DNA of 64,000 nucleotides, taken from positions 124,001-188,000 of the forward strand of contig JAHRHY010000006.1 of the NCBI GenBank assembly GCA_019671135.1, read 5' to 3'. Within the stretch, counting starts at the first letter, position 1; the number at the start of each line of letters is the position of its first letter. Below the pieces are notes generated by a model, which saw only the letters and a list, made by a program, of their open reading frames with translations, did not search any database and was not told the DNA's origin. Of this stretch, positions 31,142 to 47,459 are shown in pieces. The position numbers and the translations under genes were made by a program. Origin of the DNA: Linnemannia hyalina (taxonomy: Eukaryota; Mortierellomycota; Mortierellomycetes; Mortierellales; Mortierellaceae).

Positions 31142-34100
31142 ATGCCTGCACACATCACAACCACCATGCACGACTCAAACGACAACACCAACAACAACAC
31201 CAGGACACGCCCTCACTCATACTCCTCTCACTCGCGCTCACTCTTACATCCACAGACACAGCGGCCCCTTTCCACGTCCGCTCTTTCAACTACTCCAGTC
31301 GTAGTCCTGGCTGGCAAGAAACACCCTTCCACCCCACCACCTCCTCCCTTGCCTCTTCGATCCTCCCGGCGTCCCAACTCTGCGATCGGCCACGGGATCC
31401 GCCTCTTTGACAACAGTCCTTCTTCCTCTACCTCCTCAGCTTCTTCTCCTATGCCACACACGACTGGCTTGACGCACGGTGCCACCAGCAACCCCCATCC
31501 CAGTGGCAACACTCAAACTTCTTTTCACCAACAACATCACAACCAGGGGCAACAGGGTCATGGTGGTCGCATTTCTCACAAGGAAAGTCAGGTCCTGGAT
31601 GACATTGATCGCGAGGCGTCGAATGTGTGCGAGTTCATGGAAGGTATATTTCAACAATCGAATCTATGCTCAAAAACAAATCATGCAGCAAAAAAAAAAA
31701 AAAAAAAGATCTATTTTCTTACTTTTTTTGACTTTGAGAGCAGCAAACGCACATCCAGGCGTAATAGAACCTTCATGTTATTTTTACAGCCCAGGTCGCT
31801 GTTTCTGTCACCATGCGAACGCACTTTCACAGGGAAACAATGTCAATGGTCTGTGCATACCTCTTCTTCACACTTACACCAATTCCCTTGTTTATCTCAC
31901 TTCACAACTAGATCAGCTGTACTTCATGTGGACAGCAACAAATCCGATCAGCACTCGTCGGACAACCTACTTGACCATCGACAACTACCTCCAGTACACC
32001 GCATTCTTCTCAGACTTTGGACCATTCGATATTGCGGATGTCTTTCGATTCTGTTGTCTCATGAAGGAGCGCCTAGAGGTAAAACAGAAAGCTCCCTCCT
32101 TACCAATGTTCTGACATATTTTACGGAATTGCTCATTGTTTTTTTCCATACCATGTGGAGAAGGAAGGGGACGGATAGACAGACAGAGAGGGGAGCAAAT
32201 GGCGCCTCCTTGATGTAGATTCAAGGATGCTTTCTCGCATTTGGACGATCCACTGACAATACTATCCTTCCTTCGCTCTCTCCTTTCTTTGCTTTCTTTA
32301 CTTTTCCACATTGTTCACGTCATTGTTGTGAGTAGCTCGCAAGGTCACAGAAAAAAGTCTTATGTCTACATACCAAGCCAGACGACACTAAACGTGCAAA
32401 CGCCGCATTTGCACTCTGTTGCTATATGGTAAGGAAGGAATCCCCGCGAAATGAAAAAAAGGCACACATTCATAGAAACCACAGCAGCCACCATCATCAT
32501 GCTAATAACGACATTATTTGTTTATGTTTTGCCCCTATGCTAATTGGAATAGATGCTGCTGCATGATATGACACCGGAGGAGGCGTACGTGCCTGTCGAG
32601 TACATATATCCATCTATTACCTCATTTCGGGACGCAGGATGTGGACCTGTCACATACACGCTCTCTATCTTGGACTGTTTGCGTGGACTTCGCAAGGGGC
32701 TGGACCAAGGGTTGCTCAGGCTGGACAAGTTCAACGTCAAGGAGTATGAGCACTATGAGCGCGTGTCGAACGGAGACTTCAATTGGATCACGCCGTTCTT
32801 TATCGCTTTTGCAGGACCAAAGGACAAGATGAAGCGAGAGGCGCTTTTGAGGCACGATGCTATTAGAGCAGCAGCAGGGATAAGCGCGCCTTCGGAGGAA
32901 GTGTCAGACGAGACGGATTCTTCTTCCAAATTCTCGTTTTCGTCATCTTCATCTTTATCCCAAAAGTCGTCGGCAGAGTCGTCGCGGTCATCTACGCCAT
33001 CTTCAACGCAGTCATCGACGGGGTCAGAGATGTCGATAGGATCTGGATCACATTCAGAAGGATCGTCATCGTCAGGGTCAGGAGAATCACAGCAGAGCCA
33101 AGAAGTCACCCAAATGGAGTGTCCTCTGTCCATCTCTATGGAAGCCTCCTCGATCGATGCCAAGTCCTCAACAACTCCACCCCAACAGCAGCAGGTGTAT
33201 GACTCTGATACGGACGTTGCTCAGAGAGTTAAGAGCAAAAGGCAGCGAACGCGGCTCAACAAGAGTTTCCGGAGTGTCCTCGGCTACTTTTCGACCCATA
33301 ACGTCCAGTGCATCATTCGTCTGAACGACAAGACCTACGACAAGGCTCACTTCACGGCTCGCGGGATCGAGCATGTGGACATGATCTATCCGGACGGGAC
33401 TTGCCCGCCTTGGTACATTGTTGAGCGGTTCTTTGAAGTTTGCGAGAGGGTTGCTATGGATCATGGAGGAGTCGTGGCGGTACATTGCATGGCAGGTTTA
33501 GGGCGGACGGGCACATTGATTGGTGCCTATTTGATGAGGCACTTTGACATGACGGCTCGTGAGACGATTGCGTTCCTGAGGTTGATGCGACCGGGCAGTG
33601 TTGTGGGGCCGCAACAGAACTGGTTGGCGGAGAACGAGTGGCGGATCCGTAAACGGGATTATCAACACCCGCCGTCCCAGCAACCACAGAATGGGCAGAG
33701 TATGCAGAGTGTGCAGGAGGAACGGCAGAAGGAGATTCATGATCGATTGGTGAAGATACAACAGTCGCATGGGTTGACACCGAACAGCACAAGGACTTCG
33801 ACGACGACGACACCTGCAGGATCGACAATACATACCCCTGGGACAAACTATGAGCAGGTGTTCTCGAGAGCCAACTCTGAGGGATTGGAGTCAACGTGGT
33901 CTGAGGTTGCAGACGAGGTGGAAGGTGGGCCTTTGACTGTGCTGGATGGTGATGATGATGACGAGGAAGAGGCAGAAACGAGCGGGTTCGAGGACATGAC
34001 GACTACTGAGGATGAGAGCATGGAGGAGAGCAACATGGCAGAGGACACTGATGAGGATGAGGAGGGAGGCGAGTATGGACTTCACTGGGATCGAACTTCT

Positions 34101-35483
34101 CATTCTTCAAGCTTTTTAAGGCCATCTCCGTTGAGGGCACAGCATTCGCGTCGTGTTTCGATTGGAAGTCTCGACAGTCTCACGTCTGCGTTTGAGCGGG
34201 ACTCTGTCACCGATGACGGCCAGGGTGCAGGTGATGGAGATGTTGATATGGGCGGGGTGGATATTGCTGCTGCAACAGTTGCTGTGACACCAGAACTTGA
34301 GCAGCCGTCCTTGTTGAAGGAGCATATCGGAAACTCAGACTATATCATCCCAGTTCAACCCAGGAAACAGGACCTCTCCCCACTCCGTGATCATGACCAC
34401 CACCACGAGCAACACCATCACCACCAACGACAGGCTAGTGGCAGTTCTACTAGTTCACAGGTTCTGAGCGACACTACTACCCATCGAACCCACAGCGTCC
34501 ACCATGGCCACCACCACCGATCCAGCGGGCAACATGAATACCATCATCATGACGACAACATTCGCACGCCAGGAGGAGGAGCAAGAAGACTTTACGGCAA
34601 GGATAGTTTTTTGAGTCCCTCCGATTCGTCTTCGTCTTTTGCTGCTGCAGTACCCTCCGTAACTACGTCGACATTATTTCCTTCTTCAGTCCCAGCCTTC
34701 TCTTCAGCCTCGCAGGGGAGTATTATCGAGAGTGACAGCGGTAGCGATGATCAGGGTCATTTTGGCCAGGGCCCTTCTTCTGACGGAAGATCAGCAGCGA
34801 TAGGGGCGTCTGCGCTGGCACATGTTTCGAGGACTGGTGGTGGTACGATATCCACAGGAGGACAAGCATCCACAACTGGAGAAACAGCAACAAAGGTAGC
34901 GATAACGACAGGGAGGGGAAACGCACAGGGCACATTGCATCATGACCGTGCTTCTCTTCTTTCACCTTCCCCCACTGTTGAAGGGACTAATGACGATGCT
35001 CCCGGTCCGTCTGAATTTGAAATCGGAGAGAATGCATCACAGGCTGCGACAACTTTGCCGAATGCATTATTGGTCGCGCCCTCTGCTGATAACGATAAGG
35101 CTGAGGGAGTAGATAACCACCAGTCTCATACGCACCCACAACAGCAGCACCAACGCCATGGGCATGGTCAGGATCAGCGTCGCAGTCCGAGTGCTTATCG
35201 ACGTGAGGACAAGCAGAATGAGCTTGAAGAGGAGGAGGATCATCGTCATGTTTTGGCTCAATTGCCACACCCTCCTCCTCCTCCTCACCACCACCCTCCT
35301 TACAAGCAGCACAAACAGGAGGTGCTTGACAGTCCGCCGTCGCTCAACAGTCCTGGAGGCAGTGGAGAAGGAGGTAGTACCGAGGAGGAGGAGGAGGAGG
35401 AACAAGGGGATAATGGCAGTGGAAGAGGAATGAGGGAGCTGAGTCAAGAGACCCGTGCAAGTAGCGTCGAAATGTGTCGATAA
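31142..35483 (+). CDS. CDC14: CDC14-type dual-specificity protein phosphatase with long disordered extensions
   Basis: Four exons join in frame to 1,230 aa: 31142-31643, 31912-32078, 32336-32428 and 32553-35483. The N-terminal core domain is spread over exons 2-4 (DQLYFMWTATNPISTRRTTY, ADVFRFCCLMKERL, DDTKRANAAFALCCYM, then DAGCGPVTYTLSILDCLRGL and EYEHYERVSNGDFNWI). The catalytic domain carries the P-loop HCMAGLGRTGT, with nucleophile Cys at about residue 566, the general-acid segment YPDGTCP, and RPGSVVGPQQNWL, all hallmarks of CDC14. Yeast CDC14 reverses CDK phosphorylation to drive mitotic exit. Odd features are a 167-aa Ser/Pro/His-rich first exon, a Ser/acidic insert of about 115 aa between the core and catalytic domains, and a tail of about 600 aa rich in acidic, His and Ser residues. 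Yeast Cdc14 is about 550 aa. The ATG at 31142 is the first in the open frame; a second Met lies eight codons later. Confidence 0.92.
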
Positions 35484-35502
35484 AAGCTCATTCTTTGCAA
35501 GA

Positions 35503-35718
35503 TTTTTTTTTTTTTTTTTTTTTTTTGGGGCGTTGATGAAAGAAAAAGAAATAATGCAACCCTTGTTTTCTTTTTTGCGAATGTTCTTTTTTTTTTTTTT
35601 TTTTTTTTTGGTAAACATGGGAGAGGGGGTGTGCATACACTCCATGCATTACATGGCATGGGGACAGAAAATAGTTCTTCCCTATCGCTGAATGCATTTT
35701 TTTTTTTTTTTTTTTTTT
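35503..35718 (+). repeat. Three long poly-T runs downstream of CDC14
   Basis: T24 (35503-35526), T23 (35587-35609) and T22 (35697-35718) occur within 216 bp of each other, starting 20 bp past the CDC14 stop. The first may act in transcript 3'-end formation. Run lengths are prone to sequencing error. Confidence 0.7.
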
Positions 35719-36737
35719 ACCGCTGATTGTTTTTCCTCTCCTTTTGTTTTAATGATGTCCGTGGCCCCTCCTCCTTGCCACGGGAGAATTGAAAGGAAGG
35801 AGGATAGGGAGATTAGAATGGGAGGACAATGAGGAAGTAGGCGACACATATCGGGGATTCTCAGATGTGTTAAGGTTATTTAGGGTGTTTCGTTTAGTTG
35901 TTGGAACACCTTTCGCACAAGTGAAAAAAAAAAACACCAGTTGCCCAAAAGAAAAATATTAGGGAGAGAGAGCCATGCACAGCACACAGAAAAGAAACAG
36001 AGAAGATACCCCCACTTCCATCCTCCTCCGCCTCGTGGCAACAACCAAAAGAAAAAGAAAAAAACATTGGCAAAAATGATGCTAGAAAGGACAAACCCAC
36101 GAGAAAAGAAAGGAAAAAAAAAAAAAAAAAAAAGGACAAAGATGCGGGTTAGCTGATACGATTGATTGATGGATTGATTGATGATATATATATAATTTTT
36201 TTTGTTTGGTTTGATGGATTGGTTCAAGACAAGAATTGACCCATGCGATGGTGCTAGGACAGTTCATCGATAATGCAATTCGATCGTAGAACGATCTCTA
36301 GAAAAACAGCGGGATGCAGTTGGTGAGAAACGTATGGTAGGACAAGGGGGGGGATCTAATTTACAAGAAGATCGCGATGGTGAGAAAAAGCGGAGAATTG
36401 ATCGATGATGAGCATTAAGAACATCTCAGAATATGATGAGTGGTGGTACTGTACAAGATTTATTTTTTTTAGTTTGTTGCACTTTGGCTTTGTAAGGACG
36501 GGAAGAAGCAAGAAGAAAAAACGAAGGGTCTATTAGGGGACGGAGAAAAAAGAAAGAAGAACGAAACAGGATAAGGAAATGGGGTGACAGAGAAGAAAGT
36601 GAAAAGAGAAAAAGAGAAAAAGAGAAAAAGAGAACAAGAAAAGGTACAGGGGTGGGTGTGGAGGGTATATGTAAGTAGTTCAATGGATAAGGAAAGAAAG
36701 AAAAAAAAAAAGGTAACCCAAGGGAATGGATTTGGAT
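35719..36737. other. No gene seen
   Basis: A-rich tracts, a GATTGATGGATTGATTGATG microsatellite (36160-36183) and GAAAAAGAGAAAAAGAG repeats (36598-36645) fill the stretch. It is the convergent 3' region between CDC14 and the minus-strand gene at 36738. Confidence 0.4.
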
Positions 36738-38816
36738 CTAGCGACAGGCAACCATTTGGGTCTGGAGGGTCTTTCGCCAGTTACTGGTCTGAAGCTGCAC
36801 CTTCTGCTTGATCTCCATCATACGCGCCTCCTCCTCTTCCTCCTGTTGACGCTCTTGAAGGGTCCGGACTGGAGGAATAGGAGGCCAGACTTGGAGGAGA
36901 TCGCGGTGCATCAGGACCTTGCGCATCATCAACTGGCAACGACACTCGCTGCGCTTCGAGTGGGCGGGGACAGGCGAGGCCAAGGTGGGACGGTCCTCGT
37001 CGAGATGGACAATGAACGACTGACGGCTCGGCAAGAACTGCGACGGCAACAGGTACTGGATCTTGGGGATAAACTGGAGCTCGTACAGACCGTATTCGAA
37101 TTGATCCTGTCCGTCTGTCGAAGGGTCGAGGAGAGGCGAATATGGTTCCAGGAGTTCAGTTGATTGATGCTGTTGGAGAGGAGATGACGGAGTTTCTTCA
37201 AAAGAAGAGCGAGTCGAGGATGACGACGATGGAGGTGAGGAAGTTGGCGAAGAGGCAGTGGAGGAGTTGTTTGTGGCAGAGGCAGCAGAGGCAGTAGAGG
37301 AAGGGGGACTGGTAGCAACAGCAGAAGAATCGTCGGTTTCCTCCTTTTCGATTCTCTCTCCGTCCATACCGCCAAGAGAAGTCGTGGTGGTAGCAGAGGA
37401 AGGAGGAGATAAGGGGGCAATAAGGTCGTCCTGCGCACGGTTTTCTTCCGTCGTCGCAGAGAAAGAGGAGATATCATCGCCGGCCTCTTCATGATGCTGA
37501 CTCTCCTGGGCTGCCCCCTCGTGCTCCTTCTTGTCCACTTCTTCCTCCCACTCGTCCTTATCGTTCCCGCGTCCTCCTTCCTCCTCGTCGTCCAGGATGG
37601 CCAACTCCTTTTGTTGTTGCTCGCTTAAGACATTGTTATCATCCTGATCCTTATATTGCTCATCCTCGCTTGTAGTGGCGGGTGCGGAAGTCATGGGCAG
37701 AGAAGACGCCATGGAAGGCTGTACAGAAGCGTCATTCCCACTGTCGGACGACGATGATTGGTCGGTGGAGGAACTCGAAGAAATATTCACGACCGTGGTT
37801 GCATCATGCACAGGGTCCTCCGCGCCGTGACCCTCTTGTTGTTGTTGTTGCTGTTGCTGCTGTTCGACAGCAGATTCGACCCCTTCGTCCTCCTCGGAAT
37901 CGACCCATTTCGGGTACAGGTACGACGTTGCAGGGCCCAAGACTGGTTCCACAAAGATGTATCTTCGCCCACGTTTCAAGTGGGCGACTCCCTCGCGGAT
38001 AAATGTCTTCTTGGCCATGTAATAGTCGCCCTCTGGCCAGACCAAATCGTGGGCTGCAGCCCAATCCTGACCCGCCGATACAATCGATCGCTCTTGCTGC
38101 TCTCTTTCTGCATCATCCGATGTCACTGTTGTTGTTGTTGTTGTTGTTGTTGTTGCTCCGGCAGTGGCGGTGGTTGATGTGTTGTTTGTCTCCGCTGTCT
38201 CCGACTCTCTTGAGGATGGCAGAGAAAGGACGTTCTCAGAGAGGGCCCAGTCAAGGAACTGATGTGCGAGAGCACTCTGGAGCTGCGTGAGCTGGATATT
38301 GGAGGCGGGTGGTTGCCAGTTCGCGAGGGAGTCCGGCAGGTCTCGATCCTCTTCAATTGAAGAATCCTGCTGCTGTTGGGGGGACGCGTATGGTTCCTCG
38401 TGTTGCTCCTGGTGGACGTGTTCTTGCCGGGGGTGGTTGTTGTCGTGGTGCTGGATTGGGTTGACTTGAGGGTGTTGTGGATGGGGGTGGGAGAGAGGAG
38501 AGTTTGAGTAAGAGTGAGAGGAGTGAGGGGAGGTGGTAGAGGGATAGTGAGAATGAGAGAGGCGAGGGTCGAAATTACTGTTGTTGTGGTCCTGAGAGCC
38601 GAAGAGTATGGAAAGCTGGGTTGGACTTGAACGTGGTCGAGGTGTTGGTGTTGAAGGAGTCGACTTTTGGACGAGGGCGACTCGTGGAAGGAACTCTTGT
38701 AAACAACAGGTCCGGAGACGGTAAACGAGGGGATTTGAGAGAGCCGCCGGCGAAGGGGTCAGATCCTGTGTCGAGTGTGGAGGAGGGGGTGGTGGTGGGG
38801 CTGCGCGGCAAGGCAT
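36738..38816 (-). CDS. 692-aa hypothetical protein, mostly disordered
   Basis: The single long minus-strand frame starts MPCRAAPPPPPPP and ends TQMVACR. Two parts look folded: residues about 180-310, with LQSALAHQFLDWALSENVL, DWAAAHDLVWPEGDYYMAKK and RRYIFVEPVLGPATSYLYP; and the last about 110 residues, with LYELQFIPKIQYLLPSQFLP and a Glu-rich coiled coil (RTLQERQQEEEEEARMMEIK). The rest is His/Gln/Ser/Thr/acidic low complexity, including runs of Gln and Thr encoded by CAG/CAA and ACA repeats. I do not recognise the family. The DNA's other frames are also open because of triplet repeats, but only this frame has the conserved-looking folded segments. Confidence 0.65.
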   Translation of the reverse strand: MPCRAAPPPPPPPHSTQDLTPSPAALSNPLVYRLRTCCLQEFLPRVALVQKSTPSTPTPRPRSSPTQLSILFGSQDHNNSNFDPRLSHSHYPSTTSPHSSHSYSNSPLSHPHPQHPQVNPIQHHDNNHPRQEHVHQEQHEEPYASPQQQQDSSIEEDRDLPDSLANWQPPASNIQLTQLQSALAHQFLDWALSENVLSLPSSRESETAETNNTSTTATAGATTTTTTTTTVTSDDAEREQQERSIVSAGQDWAAAHDLVWPEGDYYMAKKTFIREGVAHLKRGRRYIFVEPVLGPATSYLYPKWVDSEEDEGVESAVEQQQQQQQQQEGHGAEDPVHDATTVVNISSSSSTDQSSSSDSGNDASVQPSMASSLPMTSAPATTSEDEQYKDQDDNNVLSEQQQKELAILDDEEEGGRGNDKDEWEEEVDKKEHEGAAQESQHHEEAGDDISSFSATTEENRAQDDLIAPLSPPSSATTTTSLGGMDGERIEKEETDDSSAVATSPPSSTASAASATNNSSTASSPTSSPPSSSSSTRSSFEETPSSPLQQHQSTELLEPYSPLLDPSTDGQDQFEYGLYELQFIPKIQYLLPSQFLPSRQSFIVHLDEDRPTLASPVPAHSKRSECRCQLMMRKVLMHRDLLQVWPPIPPVRTLQERQQEEEEEARMMEIKQKVQLQTSNWRKTLQTQMVACR

Positions 38817-39778
38817 TATGGATTGTTGATATAAAGGGTATATGCGTGCCTAACGCAATTGAGGGTTGGAGAAGAGGTGGGATACGAAAGAAAAGGAAGG
38901 AAGGAAGGAGGGGGAAGTGGGTGAAGAAGGATGAACACGAGTTGCAGGGAAATAAAATATTATACGCTACTGACTGGATATGACGCAGACAAAGTGGAGT
39001 GTGGTAACGGATGGGATTGGTGCTTCTTGTTTGTTGGTTTGTCGAGAGAGAAGGAAGAAGAGAAAGTGGGCTAAGAAACAAGACTACGCGCAATAAGGAT
39101 AATACACAACAGACAGCAGAGGAACTGGAAAGCAACAGATGGCCAGCTGGCAACTGACGCAGGGTTACAGTGGACACAAAATAAATAAGGAGGGGATGTT
39201 CGTATGTTGCAGTTGTTGTTGTTGGCGGGTGAGAGTTGGTTGAGTAGCAAGAAGAGAAAGGGCTCAGAGAGTTGTTGCGGGTGTGTCTGAAGAAGAGAAG
39301 GAAAGAGTTTGTTTGTTGTACGAAAGTGAACAGGGTGGGATAGAAGGAAGAGAAAGGAAAAGATGAGAGTGAGTCTTGTGTCCGGGGGAGAGGGGTGTCT
39401 TGTGAGAGGGATTGTGCAAGCGTGTGTTGTCTGTGTGTGTACAGTTGCAGATAGTTGGGCGAGTGAGAGTTGGAGAAGAGAAAAGAAGAGTGGGGAGTGT
39501 GTGGTGTGTAAGTGTGAACACAAGAGGGGTGACGAGAGAGAGAAAGAGAGAGGACCCGAATCCAGCGAGCGGGTTGTTGTTGAAGAGAAGGTGGGAGAGT
39601 GACGAAAGAGGAGAGGAGGGAGCGGAGAGTGAAGGGAGGTGAGGTCGAAGCAGGAAGGTGATAGGAATGGGGAAAGTGTTTGTGTGAAGAAGTGTATGTT
39701 GCGCTTCAAGACAACAAACAACTATGAAGGAGGGAATAAAGGAAAGGGAGAAGGGAGAGATAAATGAAAGTAGGTTGA

Positions 39779-39821
<43 letters not shown>

Positions 39822-42035
39822 CGCAGCAAAATAAGAAAGAAAGAGAGCTGCCCGATGACTCTTTGTCCTCTTTCTTCTCTCAGAATGACACCGAGTGAAA
39901 TATAGGACTGAAGGGAAGGGGACCCTTGACCTAGCTTGTTGTCATGTGATATTAGGCACGCTGGCACTGCCTACAAGTGGCATGTAGTCCATGGTGCTGG
40001 CGCGCTTGGAAGTTGGAACAGGTTTCGCCCGCCTCACTCAATCCAATCCAACCCAATCCAATTTCAATCAGATATGTCTGCTATTTTTACTGACTCTCTT
40101 GCCTCTATATTGTCCGCCCTGCCCCAGTCTGGCCTGGCCTGGGACTCTTCATCCATCATCCTCCTCCTCCACGTCCTCAGCCTTCGTTGACTAATCCCTT
40201 CCTTTAAAAAAAAGTGCCCTGCACAAACAAAAGAGTGTCCGTGTTCCTTCAACTCCCCTCCTGACAGAGGTTGAAACAATGCAAAAAAAAATCCGAACAA
40301 TCAAGCAAGCACATGAAAATTCCTGCTCACCCCTCTTTCTTTCTCCCCCTTTCTAGTCGTTCTGTCTCCTCTTTCTCCCTTTCTCCCAACTTCCCCACGC
40401 CTCGAATTTGCGCCTCGCCATGACCCCTGTCTCTTTCCTTTACCCTGCTCCTTCTCTCTCGCTCGACTCTTTGTGCGCTTTTGGTTTCTGAGAAAGAAAA
40501 ACAACGACCCCGCCAGAGCGAAAAAAAATTTCATGGTGCACCATCCTTTTTTTTTCGCCCTTTTGTTTTCCTCCCGCGGACAATGACAGCGCGTAAGTAA
40601 GCAATTGAGATCTTAAATTGCTCAATTGTGAGAAAAAAAAATAACATACAACATACACATACCATGCACATAGGATGCTGAGAATAGCTTTTTTTTATGG
40701 TATGGTACGGCATGCAATGCACCACCATCTATCCAACAAAAAAAAAAAAAAAAAAAAAAAAGGAAAAGAATGCAAATGAAGTAGGCAATTAACAAAACAA
40801 AGAGAGAGAAAAAGGTTCTTGCCGTCAAGTCAGTCAGTCAAACGACCAAACGAACAACATTACGCATCGATTTTTAGTCCCGATGGTTTTGCGGAGAGAA
40901 GAGGAGAAAGGAGAATTGACAAGCACATGTTTGCCGTTTTATTCATTTTATTCTACGCTTTTCTGCTCTCATTCGCGTTCTGTTACCTTACTTGCTCTTT
41001 AATCCTCGGGGTGAACACAACAACGATGAGAAGAAAAAAAACCAGTAAGCAACCACCCTAGACCACAAAGTTCCCCTGATTCACATCTACTCTTTCTCCT
41101 TCAAGCATGCAATCTGCTTACCCCTTCTTTTTTTTATGCTTTGTGATCGGTCTCGTTCCTAGGCCATCCGACAAATATATATCCTTCATGTGTGTGTTTG
41201 ATCGCTAGACGAGACAATGGCATGACACGGACTAAGGGCATCTTTGTGTTCATGTAGGCGAACTTTGCAAGGGGCGAAAAAAGAGGGGTAACCAATGTGG
41301 AGAGACATAAAAAAGAAGAGATGGACAAAGGAACAACAAGAGTCAATTGCATCGGAGAGAGACGGAGAGGAAGGGGAGCATGAACCCAAGGGTTGCCTGA
41401 TATCCCAAAGCAGGACTAGAAAACAAAAAAAGACAAAGGGGGAGGCTGGCAGCATTGAAGGAGTACGCTATTGTACAAAGAAAACAAAGAAACCTCGCCC
41501 CACATCGATCATGCCATACTGCACCACACCACACCTTGAACTCTCACCACACAAAGAAAAAAATAGCCGACCAGGCATGGGGGAGGAGGGCATTGGCATC
41601 CTACCCTGTGACTGACCCATGACCTCGGATCTACAAAAATAAAAAATACGCCAAACGATGGTTCAATGACTGACACTGACAGACGCGTCCTTTATTTTTT
41701 TTCCTTTTCTATTCTTTCTTAGTCCAACTACTTTTTTTTGTCTCTTGTGCTCCCGACCTTTCCTTTTCCTTTTCCTTCTTACATTGTTCTGCGGTCTCAC
41801 CCTCTCTCTCTCTCCTATTCTTGCCTTCCTCATTTACTGTGTTTTTCCTAGGCGACAACAAAACAAAACAGTTCACATGTGCTTCCATCTAAAACAGACA
41901 CGCTCACTATCTCTCACGGTCTCTCTCTCTTCGGAACAATAGCAACAACAACATCAAAAGAACATGGCATGGGAAAAAAATATCATCACACGTTCAACGC
42001 CAAAGAAAAACAACGCACAAAAGAGGGCCAAAGGT
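38817..42035. other. 3.2-kb region without a supported gene
   Basis: The left part (38817-39800) is the purine-rich upstream region of the 36738 gene. A (GA)n tract lies at about 39786-39819 and an A25 run at 40738-40762. One isolated ACGCGT lies at about 41683. Open frames (for example 39071-39721 minus) give Ser/Leu/His-rich peptides with no domain. I see no splice-supported coding structure. Confidence 0.4.
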
Positions 42036-45863
<3,828 letters not shown>

Positions 45864-46462
45864 GCTTGGAGTTGTGAGTGCTTGTTGGCGACTTGACACA
45901 GACACACAGACAAAGAAGGGGAGTCTTTTAAGTGGGCGAACGGCCAGCAGGAGAATTAAAGAGATAAGCCACAGCGTGAATCAATTTTGGTGGCACCCGA
46001 TCTCCATGCAGGTCAACACAACTCACAAAAGGACTCAACTGCAGGAGTAAAAAAATGAGAGGTCCATTGCACGACGAAAGGAACGAGAGAGGTAGCCGGC
46101 GATGAGATGCTCCTGCTGCCATTGTTGCCCCGTATCTCTTAACAGGAGAGAACGCCAACTGACACCAGGCTAAGGTTCTTTTTGGAGTAGGGTGCAGAGA
46201 GGTTTTTCATTGGCTGGCTAAAGACAGTCGATGACGGCGACCCTTGAATTTTCTTGGAGTAGACACAAATTTGCTCACGACTTTCTTTCCGTGTGATTCT
46301 TTTTTTTAGTTTCTTCCTTCCTACTTTTCTTTCACTCTTTCACTCTCTTCCTCTTTTCTTTTTTCTTCATTCGCTCATATCCTCACCATCAACTCATCAG
46401 GAACCCACGTCCACCAACTCACCACACCCACCACCCACCAACCAACAACGACACCAACAAAG
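45864..46462. promoter_or_regulatory. Divergent promoter region between ESA1 and the SET-domain gene
   Basis: 599 bp separate the two start codons, which point away from each other. The right half is C/T-rich (46300-46380) and has A/C-rich leader DNA (46400-46462). No TATA box is evident. It probably serves both genes. Confidence 0.45.
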
Positions 46463-47459
46463 ATGCCAGCAACGTACACAAAGGAGGACACAATCACAGA
46501 CGCAGAGGCCGTCAAGAAGGCATACAAGCCCACACACCCAGGACTCTTCGAAGTCGTCTACGCCGAAGGATCTTTCAACTCTGAACTCGTCGCCTCCAAG
46601 GACTACAAGAAGGACGAGGTTATTGTTGTTGTTGAGGGGACGACACCAGGGCCCAAGAAGTATACCTCTGTCCAGGTGTCTAGGGATCTTCATATCGAGC
46701 TCAACTCTGACCGTAAGTCTTTGTCCTCTTTGCTGGCAATTGGATCTTCCAAGGAAGACGAAGATATGGGTGACGAAGTAGTAAAGGGTGGAATGTCGAC
46801 TCTTTGCTTGGCAGACGGATGATTATTCGGAAGGGAGGAAGTGATACTCCATCAAGAGCGAAAATGATCCGATCCGACAAGAAAGTAATTGGATACTTAT
46901 AACTCTTCTTCTCTGTGTGATATAGTCGTCTTTTTGAATCACTCTTGCGACCCATCGGTCTCTCTCGACACGGACAAGATGCAACTCATCGCTAACAGGG
47001 ACATTAAGAAAGGTAAACAAACGCAAGGAAGAAAGCCATGCACGGAGTAGGCATTATTTCTCATGCACATCGCAGATCACAGGGACAAAACAAAAGCGGA
47101 GAACAGTGACCACCACCCAACACCTAACCCCAGAAAATCGAAAAAAAGGAGGAAAATCACAAACATGCAACTAACCTCAACACACGCACCTTTCCTCCAT
47201 CACATTCATTTATGGCACATATGGATATACAACAACAACAGGAGGACCATTGACATTCTTCTACCCATCAAGCGAATGGGAGATGGACCAGTCCTTTCCC
47301 TGCTGGTGTGGTGCCGAGAAGTGCTCCAAGAGCATCCAGGGCGCAAAATACCTTTCCGCCGAAACCATGGATCGGTACTATGTCACCTCGCATATCCGGG
47401 AACTGTTGAACGAGCGCGGTCCGGAGGCTGCTGTTGCTCCTCCCAAGAAGACAACGTAA
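46463..47459 (+). CDS. Small SET/post-SET domain protein
   Basis: Three exons (46463-46712, 46926-47012, 47242-47459; GTAAGT and GTAAAC donors, ATAG and ACAG acceptors) give 184 aa. The core SET motif NHSCDP is at residues 88-93, preceded by HIELNSDLVFL. FFYPSSEWEM follows, and a post-SET-like CWCGAEKC cluster is at about 133-140, which would bind zinc with the SET cysteine. Such short fungal SET proteins are putative lysine methyltransferases; the substrate cannot be told. Both introns lie within the SET fold. The gene is divergent from ESA1, which fits a chromatin-related role only loosely. Confidence 0.85.

Noticed and set aside
36929..38177. Several long frames on both strands within the 36738 gene
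   Set aside because: They arise from triplet repeats (CAG, ACA, GAG) that stay open in all frames.
39071..39721. 216-codon minus frame
   Set aside because: Ser/Leu/Phe/His-rich translation of a purine-rich tract; no domain or paralogue.
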